From: Gluconobacter wancherniae NBRC 103581
Lineage (GTDB): Bacteria > Pseudomonadota > Alphaproteobacteria > Acetobacterales > Acetobacteraceae
Assembly (NCBI RefSeq): GCF_007988885.1
Contig: NZ_BJUZ01000004.1
Coordinates: forward strand, 1 to 64,000
DNA: 64,000 nt
Direction: 5' to 3'
Shown here: positions 1-7,797 of the stretch, in pieces
How positions within the stretch are numbered: position 1 is the stretch's first letter
Layout of the letters: every line of letters begins with the position of its first letter
Notes under the pieces: model-generated
Seen by the model: only the letters and a program-made list of their open reading frames with translations
Told to the model about the DNA's origin: nothing
Databases searched by the model: none
Position numbers and translations under genes: made by a program

Positions 1-255
1 TCGGAGATTTTTTATCCACACAGAGATAACTCTTCCAGAAAGTGTTTCCGCTCATCATAGGGTGCGTGGTTAGATTTTCAATTCAATGCGACACATTCAT
101 ATTATGTCGCATTGAAACACGAAAAGGGGTCGTATCTTTCTTTTTTGAGAGCGAGTTTGAATGTCGGCTTTTGATGAAACGAAAGCTACATCGCTGCTTC
201 TGTAATGTAGGTGACCGCCTCCGATGTGTTCTAAACTGAATGATTAGATGAAGCT
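1..255. other. Leading intergenic stretch, no supported gene
   Basis: No open frame here has a recognisable protein or a convincing ribosome binding site. The only structure seen is a perfect 12-bp inverted repeat at 82-116, listed separately. A TTATCCACA nonamer at 12-20 matches the DnaA-box consensus but stands alone, so it is not called as an origin. Confidence 0.5.
82..116. repeat. Perfect 12-bp inverted repeat
   Basis: The left arm TTCAATGCGACA (82-93) and the right arm TGTCGCATTGAA (105-116) are exact reverse complements separated by 11 AT-rich bases. No T-run follows on either strand, so it reads more like a two-site operator or a cruciform than a Rho-independent terminator. The gene it would serve may lie left of the window. 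No protein partner can be named. Confidence 0.6.
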
Positions 256-711
256 TTAAGAGCGCATCAAATCGTCAGCAAAACGCCGCAAAAGTGTCTT
301 TAATTGATCAAGATCTTCGTGGGCCCAATCGACGAGAATGCGGTTGGCCAACCTCTCACGGGCCGCGTTCAGCAGATCGACCATTTCCTGTCCCTTTTCA
401 GTTACTGTCGCTTCGCGAACACGCTTGTCCGTCGTAGAAGAACGACGCGCGATAAGATCCAGCTCCTCGAGCTTACTCATTTGTCGGCTGATGGTCGTAT
501 GATCTCGGCCCGTCCGATCTGCGAGGTCGACAACGCCGATAGGACCGTAACGCCATACGCGCGCCAGAAGCGGAAACAGGGCCCGATCCAGCGGAATGCC
601 TGCTTCTTCGATTAGGCGATCATCCCGACGCGGTCGGTTGATTTCATCGACCAGATCAATGACCGCAGCATGGAGTTCACGCAGGATTTCAGAATCATGT
701 GCATTATTCAC
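256..711 (-). CDS. MarR-family transcriptional regulator
   Basis: Protein of about 151 residues with a winged helix-turn-helix. A segment reading DLADRTGRDHTTISRQMSKL is the recognition region, followed by a DKRVREATVTEKG wing typical of MarR proteins. MarR regulators are dimeric repressors that release DNA on binding phenolic or other small ligands. It is divergent from an FAD-dependent aromatic-type monooxygenase, a common regulator-target arrangement. The GTG at 711 was chosen as start; the frame is open to a TTG at 735 but no good Shine-Dalgarno precedes that. Family assignment is secure; target and ligand are inferred from context only. Confidence 0.85.
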   Translation of the reverse strand: MNNAHDSEILRELHAAVIDLVDEINRPRRDDRLIEEAGIPLDRALFPLLARVWRYGPIGVVDLADRTGRDHTTISRQMSKLEELDLIARRSSTTDKRVREATVTEKGQEMVDLLNAARERLANRILVDWAHEDLDQLKTLLRRFADDLMRS

Positions 712-744
712 GTTTCTCGTTGCTCTCGACCTCAAACCTCTATA

Positions 745-759
745 TGTGAATATTACACA
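745..759. promoter_or_regulatory. Candidate MarR operator between divergent genes
   Basis: TGTGAATATTACACA forms an imperfect dyad (TGTG...CACA) in the short gap between the MarR gene and the monooxygenase. Size and AT-rich centre fit a MarR half-site pair. The symmetry is only partial, so this is an inference from position plus a weak palindrome. Confidence 0.4.
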
Positions 760-778
760 TTAATTCGTGGAGCTGCCA

Positions 779-2293
779 GTGTCCTTCGATACAGACGTCC
801 TGATCTCGGGTGCGGGGGCCACAGGCCTGACACTTGCCATAGATCTTGCCCGTCGTGGGGTTTCATTCCAACTGATCGAGCAGAACACAAAGCCGTTCAG
901 CGGGTCGCGCGGCAAGGGCATCCAACCCCGAACGCTTGAAATCTTCGAAGACCTCGGCATCGTCGACCGTGTAGCGGCGGCAGGTGAATCTTATCCGCCA
1001 CTGTGTCAGTATCGTCCTGATGGAAGCCATAAAGTGTCGCTTCTAACGGAGGCAGACGTTTTTCCGGCCACCGCCGAACCTTACGCCGCGCCGCTGATGC
1101 TGCCGCAGTTCGCAACTGAAGCCGTTATGCGGGAACGGCTCTCCGAACTGGGCCATCATCCACATTTTGGGACACAACTGACCGGGTTTGAACAAGACCC
1201 CCATGGCGTTACGGCGAGGATCGCACAGAAAGGTAGCGAGCAGGTTATCCGCGCCAGGTTCCTTGTCGGAGCTGATGGCGGTAGGAGTTTTGTGCGTCAT
1301 GCTCTGGCAATCGATTTTCCAGGAGAAGCACTGGGTGTGCGCGCGATTGTTGCCGATGTGCAGCTAGAGGGGTTGGATCGGTCCGCCTGGCATCGTTTCC
1401 AGTTCGATTCAGCGGCGACACAGATAATGATCTGCCCGCTGGCGGGAACGGATCTCTTCCAGATTCAGGCTCCTGTGGCACTGGATGGAGAGATCGATCT
1501 GTCCCCTGTCGGACTGACCGCACTCATCGGAGACCGAACTGGCAAAGGGGATATTAGGGTCCGTTCGGTGTCCTGGTCCTCGGTCTATACGATGAGTGCG
1601 CGTCTGGCTGATTGCTATCGGATCGGGTGTGTCTTCATTGCGGGGGATGCTGCGCATGTTCACCCGCCAACCGGCGGTCAGGGCCTCAATACCAGTGTTC
1701 AGGACGCCTATAATCTCGGCTGGAAGCTGGCGTCCGTGCTCGCCGGTGCGCCAGAAGCGCTGCTCGACAGCTACGAAGCGGAACGTCGGCCGATCGCATT
1801 GAACATGCTGCGTCTCTCGACGCGGCTGCTCGGGGAAGTCAAGCAGGGCATCATGCGACGTGATCGCGAAGCGCGTCAGCTCGACCTTGACTATCGCGGC
1901 TCATCGTTGAACGTGCCCGGTCCGGTAGACGGCAAATTGCAGGCGGGCGATCGCGCACCTGATGCGCCTTGTTGCGGACAAGCTGGGCAACGAACACGAC
2001 TGTTCACGATTTTCCAAGGGACTCATTGGACCTTGCTAGGTTACGAGCCGACCTACCGGCCATCGGCTATCGCGGGCGTCCGGATTGTCACTATCGGCGC
2101 GGGGAATGAACTCGTCGACGAAGATGGTTATATCGTCGCAGCGTACGGGGTCGACCCTGGTCAATGGGTGCTCGTGCGTCCGGACGGTTACATCGCAGGA
2201 ATATTTTCGTCCAGAGAACTGGAGCAGCAGCTTTCTTGTTATCTGGCGCATATGTTGCCGGTCCACCCAACATATACGCTCGGAGGGTCCTGA
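779..2293 (+). CDS. FAD-dependent aromatic-ring monooxygenase (PheA/TfdB family)
   Basis: Protein of about 504 residues. A dinucleotide-binding GAGATGL motif lies near residue 11, the GADGGRS (DG) motif near 165, and a second FAD ribose motif GDAAHVHPPTGGQGLN near 287. These three define class A flavoprotein hydroxylases. The C-terminal ~130 residues resemble the thioredoxin-like domain of phenol-type hydroxylases. Such enzymes use NAD(P)H and O2 to hydroxylate a phenolic or polyketide ring in the cytosol. The GTG at 779 is chosen because GGAG lies six bases upstream; an in-frame GTG at 767 lacks this. Substrate unknown; the divergent MarR gene suggests phenolic induction. Confidence 0.85.
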   Translation: MSFDTDVLISGAGATGLTLAIDLARRGVSFQLIEQNTKPFSGSRGKGIQPRTLEIFEDLGIVDRVAAAGESYPPLCQYRPDGSHKVSLLTEADVFPATAEPYAAPLMLPQFATEAVMRERLSELGHHPHFGTQLTGFEQDPHGVTARIAQKGSEQVIRARFLVGADGGRSFVRHALAIDFPGEALGVRAIVADVQLEGLDRSAWHRFQFDSAATQIMICPLAGTDLFQIQAPVALDGEIDLSPVGLTALIGDRTGKGDIRVRSVSWSSVYTMSARLADCYRIGCVFIAGDAAHVHPPTGGQGLNTSVQDAYNLGWKLASVLAGAPEALLDSYEAERRPIALNMLRLSTRLLGEVKQGIMRRDREARQLDLDYRGSSLNVPGPVDGKLQAGDRAPDAPCCGQAGQRTRLFTIFQGTHWTLLGYEPTYRPSAIAGVRIVTIGAGNELVDEDGYIVAAYGVDPGQWVLVRPDGYIAGIFSSRELEQQLSCYLAHMLPVHPTYTLGGS

Positions 2294-2408
2294 GGGAGGC
2301 GGTGAACTACTCCGGGATCCGTGACACCCAGCATTCGAACCTAAGTACGCATGTCAGCTTTCGGGAAGCACAAAGCTTGCCTGGAAAATCCAACTTGACG
2401 GTGATTAC

Positions 2409-2444
2409 TGTCTGTCTGCTCTTTTATTATTGAGCAGACAGACA
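2409..2444. terminator. Stem-loop terminator between convergent genes
   Basis: TGTCTGTCTGCTC (2409-2421) and GAGCAGACAGACA (2432-2444) are perfect 13-bp complementary arms around a T/A-rich 10-base loop, followed by ATTTTAG. It lies between the end of the monooxygenase and the end of the convergent methyltransferase-like gene, so it can serve both strands. Confidence 0.7.
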
Positions 2445-2506
2445 ATTTTAGAGGAATACCCAGAATTTCGCAGTTAAAATGCGCAGTCTATTTTTATTCG
2501 GATCAA

Positions 2507-3265
2507 TTAGAGAGCCGGTTTGGTAAATACGAAGATAAACTGATCGGTCTTTCCTCGAATGGCAGGATCAAAAACTTTGAGATGATGGTCATCTTCAGGG
2601 TTTGAAAGCAGTTTGCTTTCAAATTTCAAGGAAAAGCCTGCACTGAGGATGGCTTTTTTGGCGATTGCCGGATCAATACGGTGCAAAGTGTTCGTCTCGC
2701 TGAGTCCGGTCCCTGGGGCGGCCACATGATCAATGACAACGAAGCGGCCACCAGGCTTTAAGAGATCGAAAACGTTTTTACTAAATGCGGTGATATCCAC
2801 GTTCCCCAGAAATGGGGTTGGCAGATCATGAAGGTTCTGGGACGTAAAGAATACGTCCACAGGGGCTGGTAGGGTGAGATGAGCGAGATCATCCGGAACG
2901 GCCGCTACGTTTTCTAACCCTGGTGCCCCGATAAGTGCTTTCATGCGGGTTTCGCCCTTTGATCCTGGAGCGACCATGCCGGCTGGCCAAATGTCCAGTA
3001 CCTTGCCCTCAGAACCAACGATACCAGAGAAGATACGGGTCCAATAACCACCTCCTGGTAAAAAGTCAGCAACACGCTCGCTTGGTTTGATCCCGGCCAG
3101 TGCAGCAATCTCAGCTCCGTGTCGACGGCTATCATCCGCTCTGTCACCCTGACGAATTGGAGCAGTCATTGCAGACGAAATATAGTCCGCTAAAGGCGCG
3201 GCATAGGCCACAGAAGACGCTAAAAGCGTGATCACGGCGGCTGAGACTGCGTTGCGCATAGTCAT
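2507..3265 (-). CDS. Exported class I methyltransferase-like protein
   Basis: About 252 residues. The N-terminus MTMRNAVSAAVITLLASSVA followed by YAAP is a clear Sec signal peptide, so the mature protein is probably periplasmic. After that comes a SAM-fold-like core: VADFLPGGGYWTRIFSGIVG (glycine-rich loop), a DVFFTSQNLHDL segment and a GGRFVVIDHVAAPG strand as in Rossmann methyltransferases. S-adenosylmethionine is normally cytosolic, so an exported member is odd. Related proteins are known in acetic acid bacteria and sphingomonads as predicted methyltransferases with no proven reaction. The start at 3265 (or 3259) was chosen over an upstream in-frame codon because it begins the signal peptide. 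Confidence 0.7.
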   Translation of the reverse strand: MTMRNAVSAAVITLLASSVAYAAPLADYISSAMTAPIRQGDRADDSRRHGAEIAALAGIKPSERVADFLPGGGYWTRIFSGIVGSEGKVLDIWPAGMVAPGSKGETRMKALIGAPGLENVAAVPDDLAHLTLPAPVDVFFTSQNLHDLPTPFLGNVDITAFSKNVFDLLKPGGRFVVIDHVAAPGTGLSETNTLHRIDPAIAKKAILSAGFSLKFESKLLSNPEDDHHLKVFDPAIRGKTDQFIFVFTKPAL

Positions 3266-3535
3266 GATACGATCATCCCATACCAGGAATGCCACGTGAG
3301 GCTGTTACCTTAATGATGTGGCAATGCTGAAAAAATATTCATATTATCATGTCCATAGAAGAATTTTCTGGCAATAGAAAACGGAAAAGATGGGTGGTTA
3401 GGAGGTACTTCTGCTATGAATTTCGTGTGTTCGGAAGCTCTCTTTCAATAGCCATAATCGTGTTATTGCTGTCTAGTTGTTTAATCTTGGAATTTGATGG
3501 GTTGGATTGATGATGAATCTTTCTGGCTCTGAAGT
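3266..3535. other. Intergenic region before the IS481 remnant
   Basis: About 270 bases that include the upstream region of the exported methyltransferase-like gene. A good Shine-Dalgarno-like GGAGG at 3401 precedes an ATG at 3416, but the frame closes after 11 codons. Nothing else is recognisable. Confidence 0.4.
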
Positions 3536-4391
3536 TCAGATTTTGCAGATAGATTCGTAAGGTGTGAGGCCACTCAGCGTCTTGAGCCTTCGCCCGAAAT
3601 TATCGGCTGCCATGAAGTCATTGAGGGGGGTGCTCAGCTGCTCATGATTGTCTTAAAGGAAGCGTTTGACGGTTGCTTCCTTGATCGTCCGGTTCATCCG
3701 TTCAACCTGACCGTTCGTTCAGGGATGATTGGGTTTTGTCAGGCGATGTTCGATCCCGTGCGCTTCACAGATCATGTCGAAGCGCACGGGACGCGACCAA
3801 GCTGTATTGCGATTACGGGGCTGTTCAGTGAACTGGATCCCATTATCGGCCAGAATGGTGCGTACCCGATAAGGAATGACGCTTAGGAGATGTTCGATGA
3901 ATTCCCAGGCCCTCGACCATCTTCCGGTCGGTTGCAACGAAGAGGCATAGCTTGCCTTCAGAGGTCTGGACCTCCGCGATATCGAGGTGCAAAAATCCAA
4001 CCGGGTAACGTTTGAAACGCTGTCGTTGGGGCTTGTCTATCTCCATGTCCGGAAGTCGGGATATTCCGTGACGCTGAAAGCGGCGATGCAGAGCGTGTCA
4101 GATAAGGAATGCTGGCCTGCAGGAGGCATAAAGGCCGTCATCCAGCGGCAGCAACATATGCCGCTGAAAATCGACTGCCATGGCTTCTTCGGTTTCTTTC
4201 AGACTCGTTGAGTGCGGCTCTTTGGAGCCAGTTTTCTGATCCTTGACAGTCTGACGCTTCCGCCATTTCGCAACTGTTTACGGGTTGATTCCCAACTCTT
4301 CGCTCAGCGCTGAGAGCGAATCCTGCGATTGCTATAATGCTGTTTGCACGGCGTGCGTGGTCGTGGCGCCGCCGTGACGTATCTGTCCCAT
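3536..4391 (-). pseudogene. Degenerate IS481-family transposase
   Basis: Reading the minus strand from an ATG at 4391, pieces of an IS481-type transposase appear in order but in different frames: an N-terminal helix-turn-helix part (SALSEELGINP, then TVAKWRKRQTVKDQKTGS after a stop), FKRYPVGFLHLDIAEVQTSEGK (rve catalytic core start), VRTILADNGIQFTEQ, GIEHRLTKPNHP followed by a stop where the family continues TNGQVERMNRTIKEATVKRF, and the C-terminal NFGRRLKTLSGLTPYESICKI. Several stops and frameshifts make it inactive. It marks a past insertion between the methyltransferase-like gene and the MFS gene, immediately next to the MFS stop codon. Confidence 0.9.
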
Positions 4392-4448
4392 AAGGCTTCC
4401 TGCCGCTCTCGTGAAAATACCACACCATCAAACTCCGGGACTAAACAA

Positions 4449-5681
4449 CTAGGTAACTGATGTCTGCTTCCCGGCAGTTGTAAGTCCGAAAAATCTGGAA
4501 AGACGACGACTGCCACCAAGAATGCCGACAGCAACGGCGAGCATTGCGGCGGTCACCCAATGCAATTTTTCCAAAGGCAAACTGTGTGCGAGTAATGCAC
4601 CTCCTATGGCCGCGCCAGCGGCTGTTCCGAAATAGATAATAGAGTGATTAATCGCGATAAGAAGAGGGCTGTTGGATGGTGCCAGAGCGATCAGGCGTGC
4701 CTGTTGTGGTGCGAAAGTGCCCCAGCCAGTAATAGACCAAATAGCAAGAGCCATGGCGGTTGTGATGGTTGTTTTCAGGCTTAATCCCATTGCAGCCTGA
4801 TTGAGGGCAGCTATAAATAGAAATATAATCAGCGGTTTAATGGCTCCAAACCGATCAACCAGGCGGCCGCCAAGTTGACTGCCTACCAAGCCACCACATC
4901 CGTAAGCCAGAAAGAGAAAGACGACGGTATGTGCTTCATGGTGTCTGGCCAAAAGAGCTCCAAGATAAGTGTAACTCATCAGATTGGCAGTGTTCCAGAA
5001 GACACTTGGCAGCATGGCCAACAGGATCGTTGGGTCTTTAAGGGAGGCAAACCTCGCTGCAATGCCAACAGGGGCGGCGTGTTTTACTGGCTCCTTGGGT
5101 GGCCGGAGATACAGGATAATGGCAGACAGTGCCGAGACTGACGTTACCAGCCAGAAGGTCATACGCCAGCCGAGTATATCGCCGATTGCTGTCCCGATCG
5201 GGACGCCAAAGACGGCCGATCCAGTGAAACCAAGTGCCACCGCAGAGAGCGCCGCACCTTTCCGGGCGCTTGGTGCGAGAGATGCGGCGAGGGAGTAGGC
5301 TGTTGAAGTATAAAGAGCAGCGACGATGCCAGCGACAATTCGGGCTGCGATTAGAACAGCATAAGATGGCGTTGTGGCACAGAGCATATTTGCGATTGCA
5401 AACGTGACCAAGGTTCCAATGACAATTCGGGTTTGCCTGTAGGCCGCGGTAAAGGGCACAACAATCGGCGCGACAAGAGCATATGTCAGGGCATAGGCTG
5501 TAACGATCTGGCCTGCAGCGTTGAGATTTACATGCAGGTTGGTCGCGACTTCGGGCAGAATACCCGAGATGACGAAAACATCTGTCCCGATCGCGAAGGT
5601 GCCGAGAGCTAGAAACCATATTCTAGGATCGAGAACGGCGGAAACTGAAGAATTCACTAATCTTATTCTCTTTATCGTCAT
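4449..5681 (-). CDS. MFS transporter (AraJ/NepI-like efflux type)
   Basis: About 410 residues with some 12 hydrophobic segments. The first helix reads WFLALGTFAIGTDVFVISGI, the classic start of the DHA1 drug/sugar efflux subgroup, and the family motif-C-like stretch VALGFTGSAVFGVPIGTAIG is present in the fifth helix region. Proteins of this group export sugars, nucleosides or drugs by proton antiport at the inner membrane. The ATG at 5681 is favoured; the frame is open further up and a GTG 24 bases downstream is also possible. No substrate can be assigned. The gene may be read with the upstream TetR gene on the same strand. Confidence 0.8.
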   Translation of the reverse strand: MTIKRIRLVNSSVSAVLDPRIWFLALGTFAIGTDVFVISGILPEVATNLHVNLNAAGQIVTAYALTYALVAPIVVPFTAAYRQTRIVIGTLVTFAIANMLCATTPSYAVLIAARIVAGIVAALYTSTAYSLAASLAPSARKGAALSAVALGFTGSAVFGVPIGTAIGDILGWRMTFWLVTSVSALSAIILYLRPPKEPVKHAAPVGIAARFASLKDPTILLAMLPSVFWNTANLMSYTYLGALLARHHEAHTVVFLFLAYGCGGLVGSQLGGRLVDRFGAIKPLIIFLFIAALNQAAMGLSLKTTITTAMALAIWSITGWGTFAPQQARLIALAPSNSPLLIAINHSIIYFGTAAGAAIGGALLAHSLPLEKLHWVTAAMLAVAVGILGGSRRLSRFFGLTTAGKQTSVT

Positions 5682-5813
5682 GCAGACTGAGTTAGTAATT
5701 ATGCATAAATGCGGCAAATACCGCTGTCGAGAACCACTCTCCTGCGATACATCACCCGTTTTCTTCGTAGACTGCTATCAATGTCTTCTTTACGTTCCGT
5801 TTTGGAAGTAGGC

Positions 5814-5830
5814 CGACGTCTGAGACGTCG
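5814..5830. promoter_or_regulatory. Short perfect palindrome upstream of the MFS gene
   Basis: CGACGTC and GACGTCG flank a 3-base TGA centre, giving a perfect 7-bp-arm palindrome about 130 bases before the MFS start and 46 bases after the TetR stop. It could be an operator for the efflux gene or a terminator hairpin for the TetR transcript; there is no T-run to favour the latter. Confidence 0.35.
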
Positions 5831-5875
5831 ACAGAAGTGTTCGGACAAACACTCGACTTTGCAGAATGGATGAAA

Positions 5876-6523
5876 TTAGGGGGCTATCTCCACGGCGCCT
5901 GATGGCGCACCAAGGCAGGCATCATCAAGGGCAATTGTCCTAAAAATGCCGGCAATACCGACCGAAACACGCCGCCTTGCCGTCAGTTCATTGTCCCCGA
6001 AACGGTCCACGGCCCAGGACAATGCCACAACGAGTTCGAACACTTCTGCCGCTGTCGCACCGTCCCCAGCGTTTCCGGACAGGGTTGCCTGACGGAGCAA
6101 TGTCCCCGTTCGATCAATCAGCGCGGCGCACGCAGAAGCCATGGACGATTGCGGGTCTGTCTGAGCGGACGCAACACAGGTTGGCAGGTCGTGCCAGATG
6201 CGCAGTGTCCAGGCGAGCCGGATCAGCCATTCTGCCAGTGCCTCTTTCGGCGCGAGCGATCTGGACAGTGCATCAGCTTCGGCCAGAGCAGTTTCGATGC
6301 TGACCGAAGCTACGGCAGCAAGCAAATCGTCCCGCGTCGGAAAGTTCCGATACAGCGTCGCATTTCCCACGCCTGCACGTAGGGCGATGCCGTCGAGGGA
6401 GGCGAGAACGCCCTCTTCCTCGAATGTGGCGCGTGCGGCCGTAAGGATCGCATCACGGTTACGCCGTGCATCGGCGCGCATGGGGCGCGGCTTGGCTGAA
6501 TTTATTTCCGGCTCCGCAGTCAT
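5876..6523 (-). CDS. TetR-family transcriptional regulator
   Basis: 215 residues. The N-terminal helix-turn-helix is typical: ILTAARATFEEEGVLASLDG, then IALRAGVGNATLYRNFPTRDDL at about residues 46-67. The remaining ~140 residues are the variable ligand-binding domain. A strong GGGAGGA sits eight bases before the ATG. It is divergent from a short-chain dehydrogenase, and two identical-style inverted repeats lie in the gap, so it very probably represses that gene and itself. Confidence 0.9.
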   Translation of the reverse strand: MTAEPEINSAKPRPMRADARRNRDAILTAARATFEEEGVLASLDGIALRAGVGNATLYRNFPTRDDLLAAVASVSIETALAEADALSRSLAPKEALAEWLIRLAWTLRIWHDLPTCVASAQTDPQSSMASACAALIDRTGTLLRQATLSGNAGDGATAAEVFELVVALSWAVDRFGDNELTARRRVSVGIAGIFRTIALDDACLGAPSGAVEIAP

Positions 6524-6545
6524 AAATATCCTCCCTTGACTAATC

Positions 6546-6583
6546 GGGGAGAGTCCCCAGATAGTGTTCCGGGGAAAATCCCC
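6546..6583. promoter_or_regulatory. Tandem inverted repeats, probable TetR operators
   Basis: GGGGAGAGTCCCC (6546-6558) and GGGGAAAATCCCC (6571-6583) are two copies of the dyad GGGGA-N3-TCCCC with centres 25 bp apart. They fill the gap between the TetR and SDR start codons. Two matching dyads in one divergent promoter are the normal layout for a TetR autorepressor; the exact protein-site link is inferred. Confidence 0.75.
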
Positions 6584-6602
6584 ACTTTCGGAGAACTATA
6601 GA

Positions 6603-7352
6603 ATGACGCAGGAAATCGACAAGACCAACCGTACTCTGGAAGATCGGGTTGTTCTCGTAACGGGTGCCAATGGGGGGCTCGGGGAAGAATTCGTCCAACA
6701 GGCCATTCAGCGTGGCGCACGCCGCGTTTATGCGGCAGCCCGAAAACCCAGAGTTTGGAATGACGCTCGCATCGTACCGCTGACGCTCGACATCACGAAA
6801 GCCGACGACATCACACGTGCTGTCGCGACTGCGCAAGATTGTGATCTGCTCATCAACAACGCGGCCATCGCACCGGAAGCTGATGTCTTACTCCAGCCCG
6901 CGGCGGAAACACGGCGCATCTTTGACACGAATTTCTTCGGCACGCTGAACGTAGCCAATGCCTTTGCACCGGTTCTCGGTGCCAATGGCGGTGGGACAAT
7001 GCTTAATATTCTGTCTGTTGCGGCGTGGGTCAGTATACCGACGGCCTATGCCGCATCGAAGGCCGCGTTATGGTCCGCGACCAACGGTTTGCGTATGGCG
7101 CTTGAGGGACAAAGCACGCAGGTTATCGGGCTGCTGGTCGGTATGATTGACACGCCGATGACCAAAAACTGGACTATTCCGAAGAGCAGCGCTGCGAGCG
7201 TCGTGACAGAAGCTTATGTCGGTATTGCCGCCGGTGCTCTGGAAATTTTGGCCGATGATACGACGCGCGACCTGAAGTCGAGACTCAACACGAAGGGCGA
7301 GGAACTCTATCCGTGGGTCCATGCCCAGCTCCGGGCGCTGATGACCTCTTAA
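6603..7352 (+). CDS. Short-chain dehydrogenase/reductase
   Basis: 249 residues. The Rossmann motif VLVTGANGGLGEEFV lies near residue 20, NNAAIAPEAD near 85 (NNAG-like), and the catalytic YAASK tetrad element near residue 150, preceded by a serine in LSVAAWVS. This is the classical SDR fold, an NAD(P)-dependent oxidoreductase acting in the cytosol. The ATG at 6603 is chosen because GGAG precedes it by about eight bases. The divergent TetR gene and its paired operators suggest induction by a toxic carbonyl or a ligand of the regulator. Substrate unknown. Confidence 0.88.
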   Translation: MTQEIDKTNRTLEDRVVLVTGANGGLGEEFVQQAIQRGARRVYAAARKPRVWNDARIVPLTLDITKADDITRAVATAQDCDLLINNAAIAPEADVLLQPAAETRRIFDTNFFGTLNVANAFAPVLGANGGGTMLNILSVAAWVSIPTAYAASKAALWSATNGLRMALEGQSTQVIGLLVGMIDTPMTKNWTIPKSSAASVVTEAYVGIAAGALEILADDTTRDLKSRLNTKGEELYPWVHAQLRALMTS

Positions 7353-7528
7353 CCCGATATGCCATAAGCGGATCACTGCCCCTAGCTTTCTAGAGAAAAT
7401 TAGCTGGAGTTCTCAAGGGACTGTTGATTGATACAGTTTCGCCCTGATTTTTGACACTGATTGATGATTACCATGGTGGCATTCGTTCTGCGCTTATCGG
7501 ATATTTGAAGTTTTCATCCGTAAGATTG

Positions 7529-7745
7529 CTACACAGCGCTGCTGATTAGTTCCAGAAAGATGAAGTGGCGCATATTGTAGACTATATTGGTCAGTCCGAT
7601 CTTATGGTGGCTCGCGTTATGCCTACGGTTCGGACGAACAGCCCTATCTGTGATTTTTTATCAGCAAAGACGTGCTCGACGCGGGAGCCAATAACAGAAT
7701 TTCCTGCATTGGCTCTCTGGATATACCGGGGCAGAGACCTGAGAT
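7529..7745 (-). pseudogene. IS5-family transposase, C-terminal fragment
   Basis: On the minus strand one reads PRYIQRANAGNSVIGSRVEH, then VFADKKSQIGLFVRTVGITRAT and, after a frameshift, NIVYNMRHFIFLELI. This is the well-known C-terminal end of IS5-group transposases, including the conserved Glu of the DDE triad in RVEHVF. The rest of the gene is missing. The fragment lies just beyond the 3' end of the TonB receptor gene, and a second relic of the same family lies upstream of it in opposite orientation. Confidence 0.85.
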
Positions 7746-7763
7746 GCAGCTTCGTGCGATGAG

Positions 7764-7790
7764 CCTGGAGGGTTATAAAAACCCTCCAGG
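7764..7790 (-). terminator. Strong hairpin after the TonB receptor gene
   Basis: Arms CCTGGAGGGTT (7764-7774) and AACCCTCCAGG (7780-7790) are perfect 11-bp complements with a 5-base loop, seven bases beyond the receptor stop codon. There is no clear T-run after it on the minus strand, so termination efficiency is uncertain. Confidence 0.6.
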
Positions 7791-7797
7791 TTACACC

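Noticed and set aside
12-20. TTATCCACA, a perfect DnaA-box match
   Set aside because: A single 9-mer is expected by chance about once in two windows of this size; no cluster, DUE or replication gene was found near it.
42-239. 65-codon open frame at the left edge
   Set aside because: No ribosome binding site, it runs through the inverted repeat at 82-116 and the protein resembles nothing.
3416-3451. ATG with a good upstream GGAGG
   Set aside because: The frame closes after 11 codons and has no recognisable peptide.
5038-5619. Minus-strand frame of 193 codons
   Set aside because: Out-of-frame reading of the MFS gene, Cys/Arg-rich nonsense protein.
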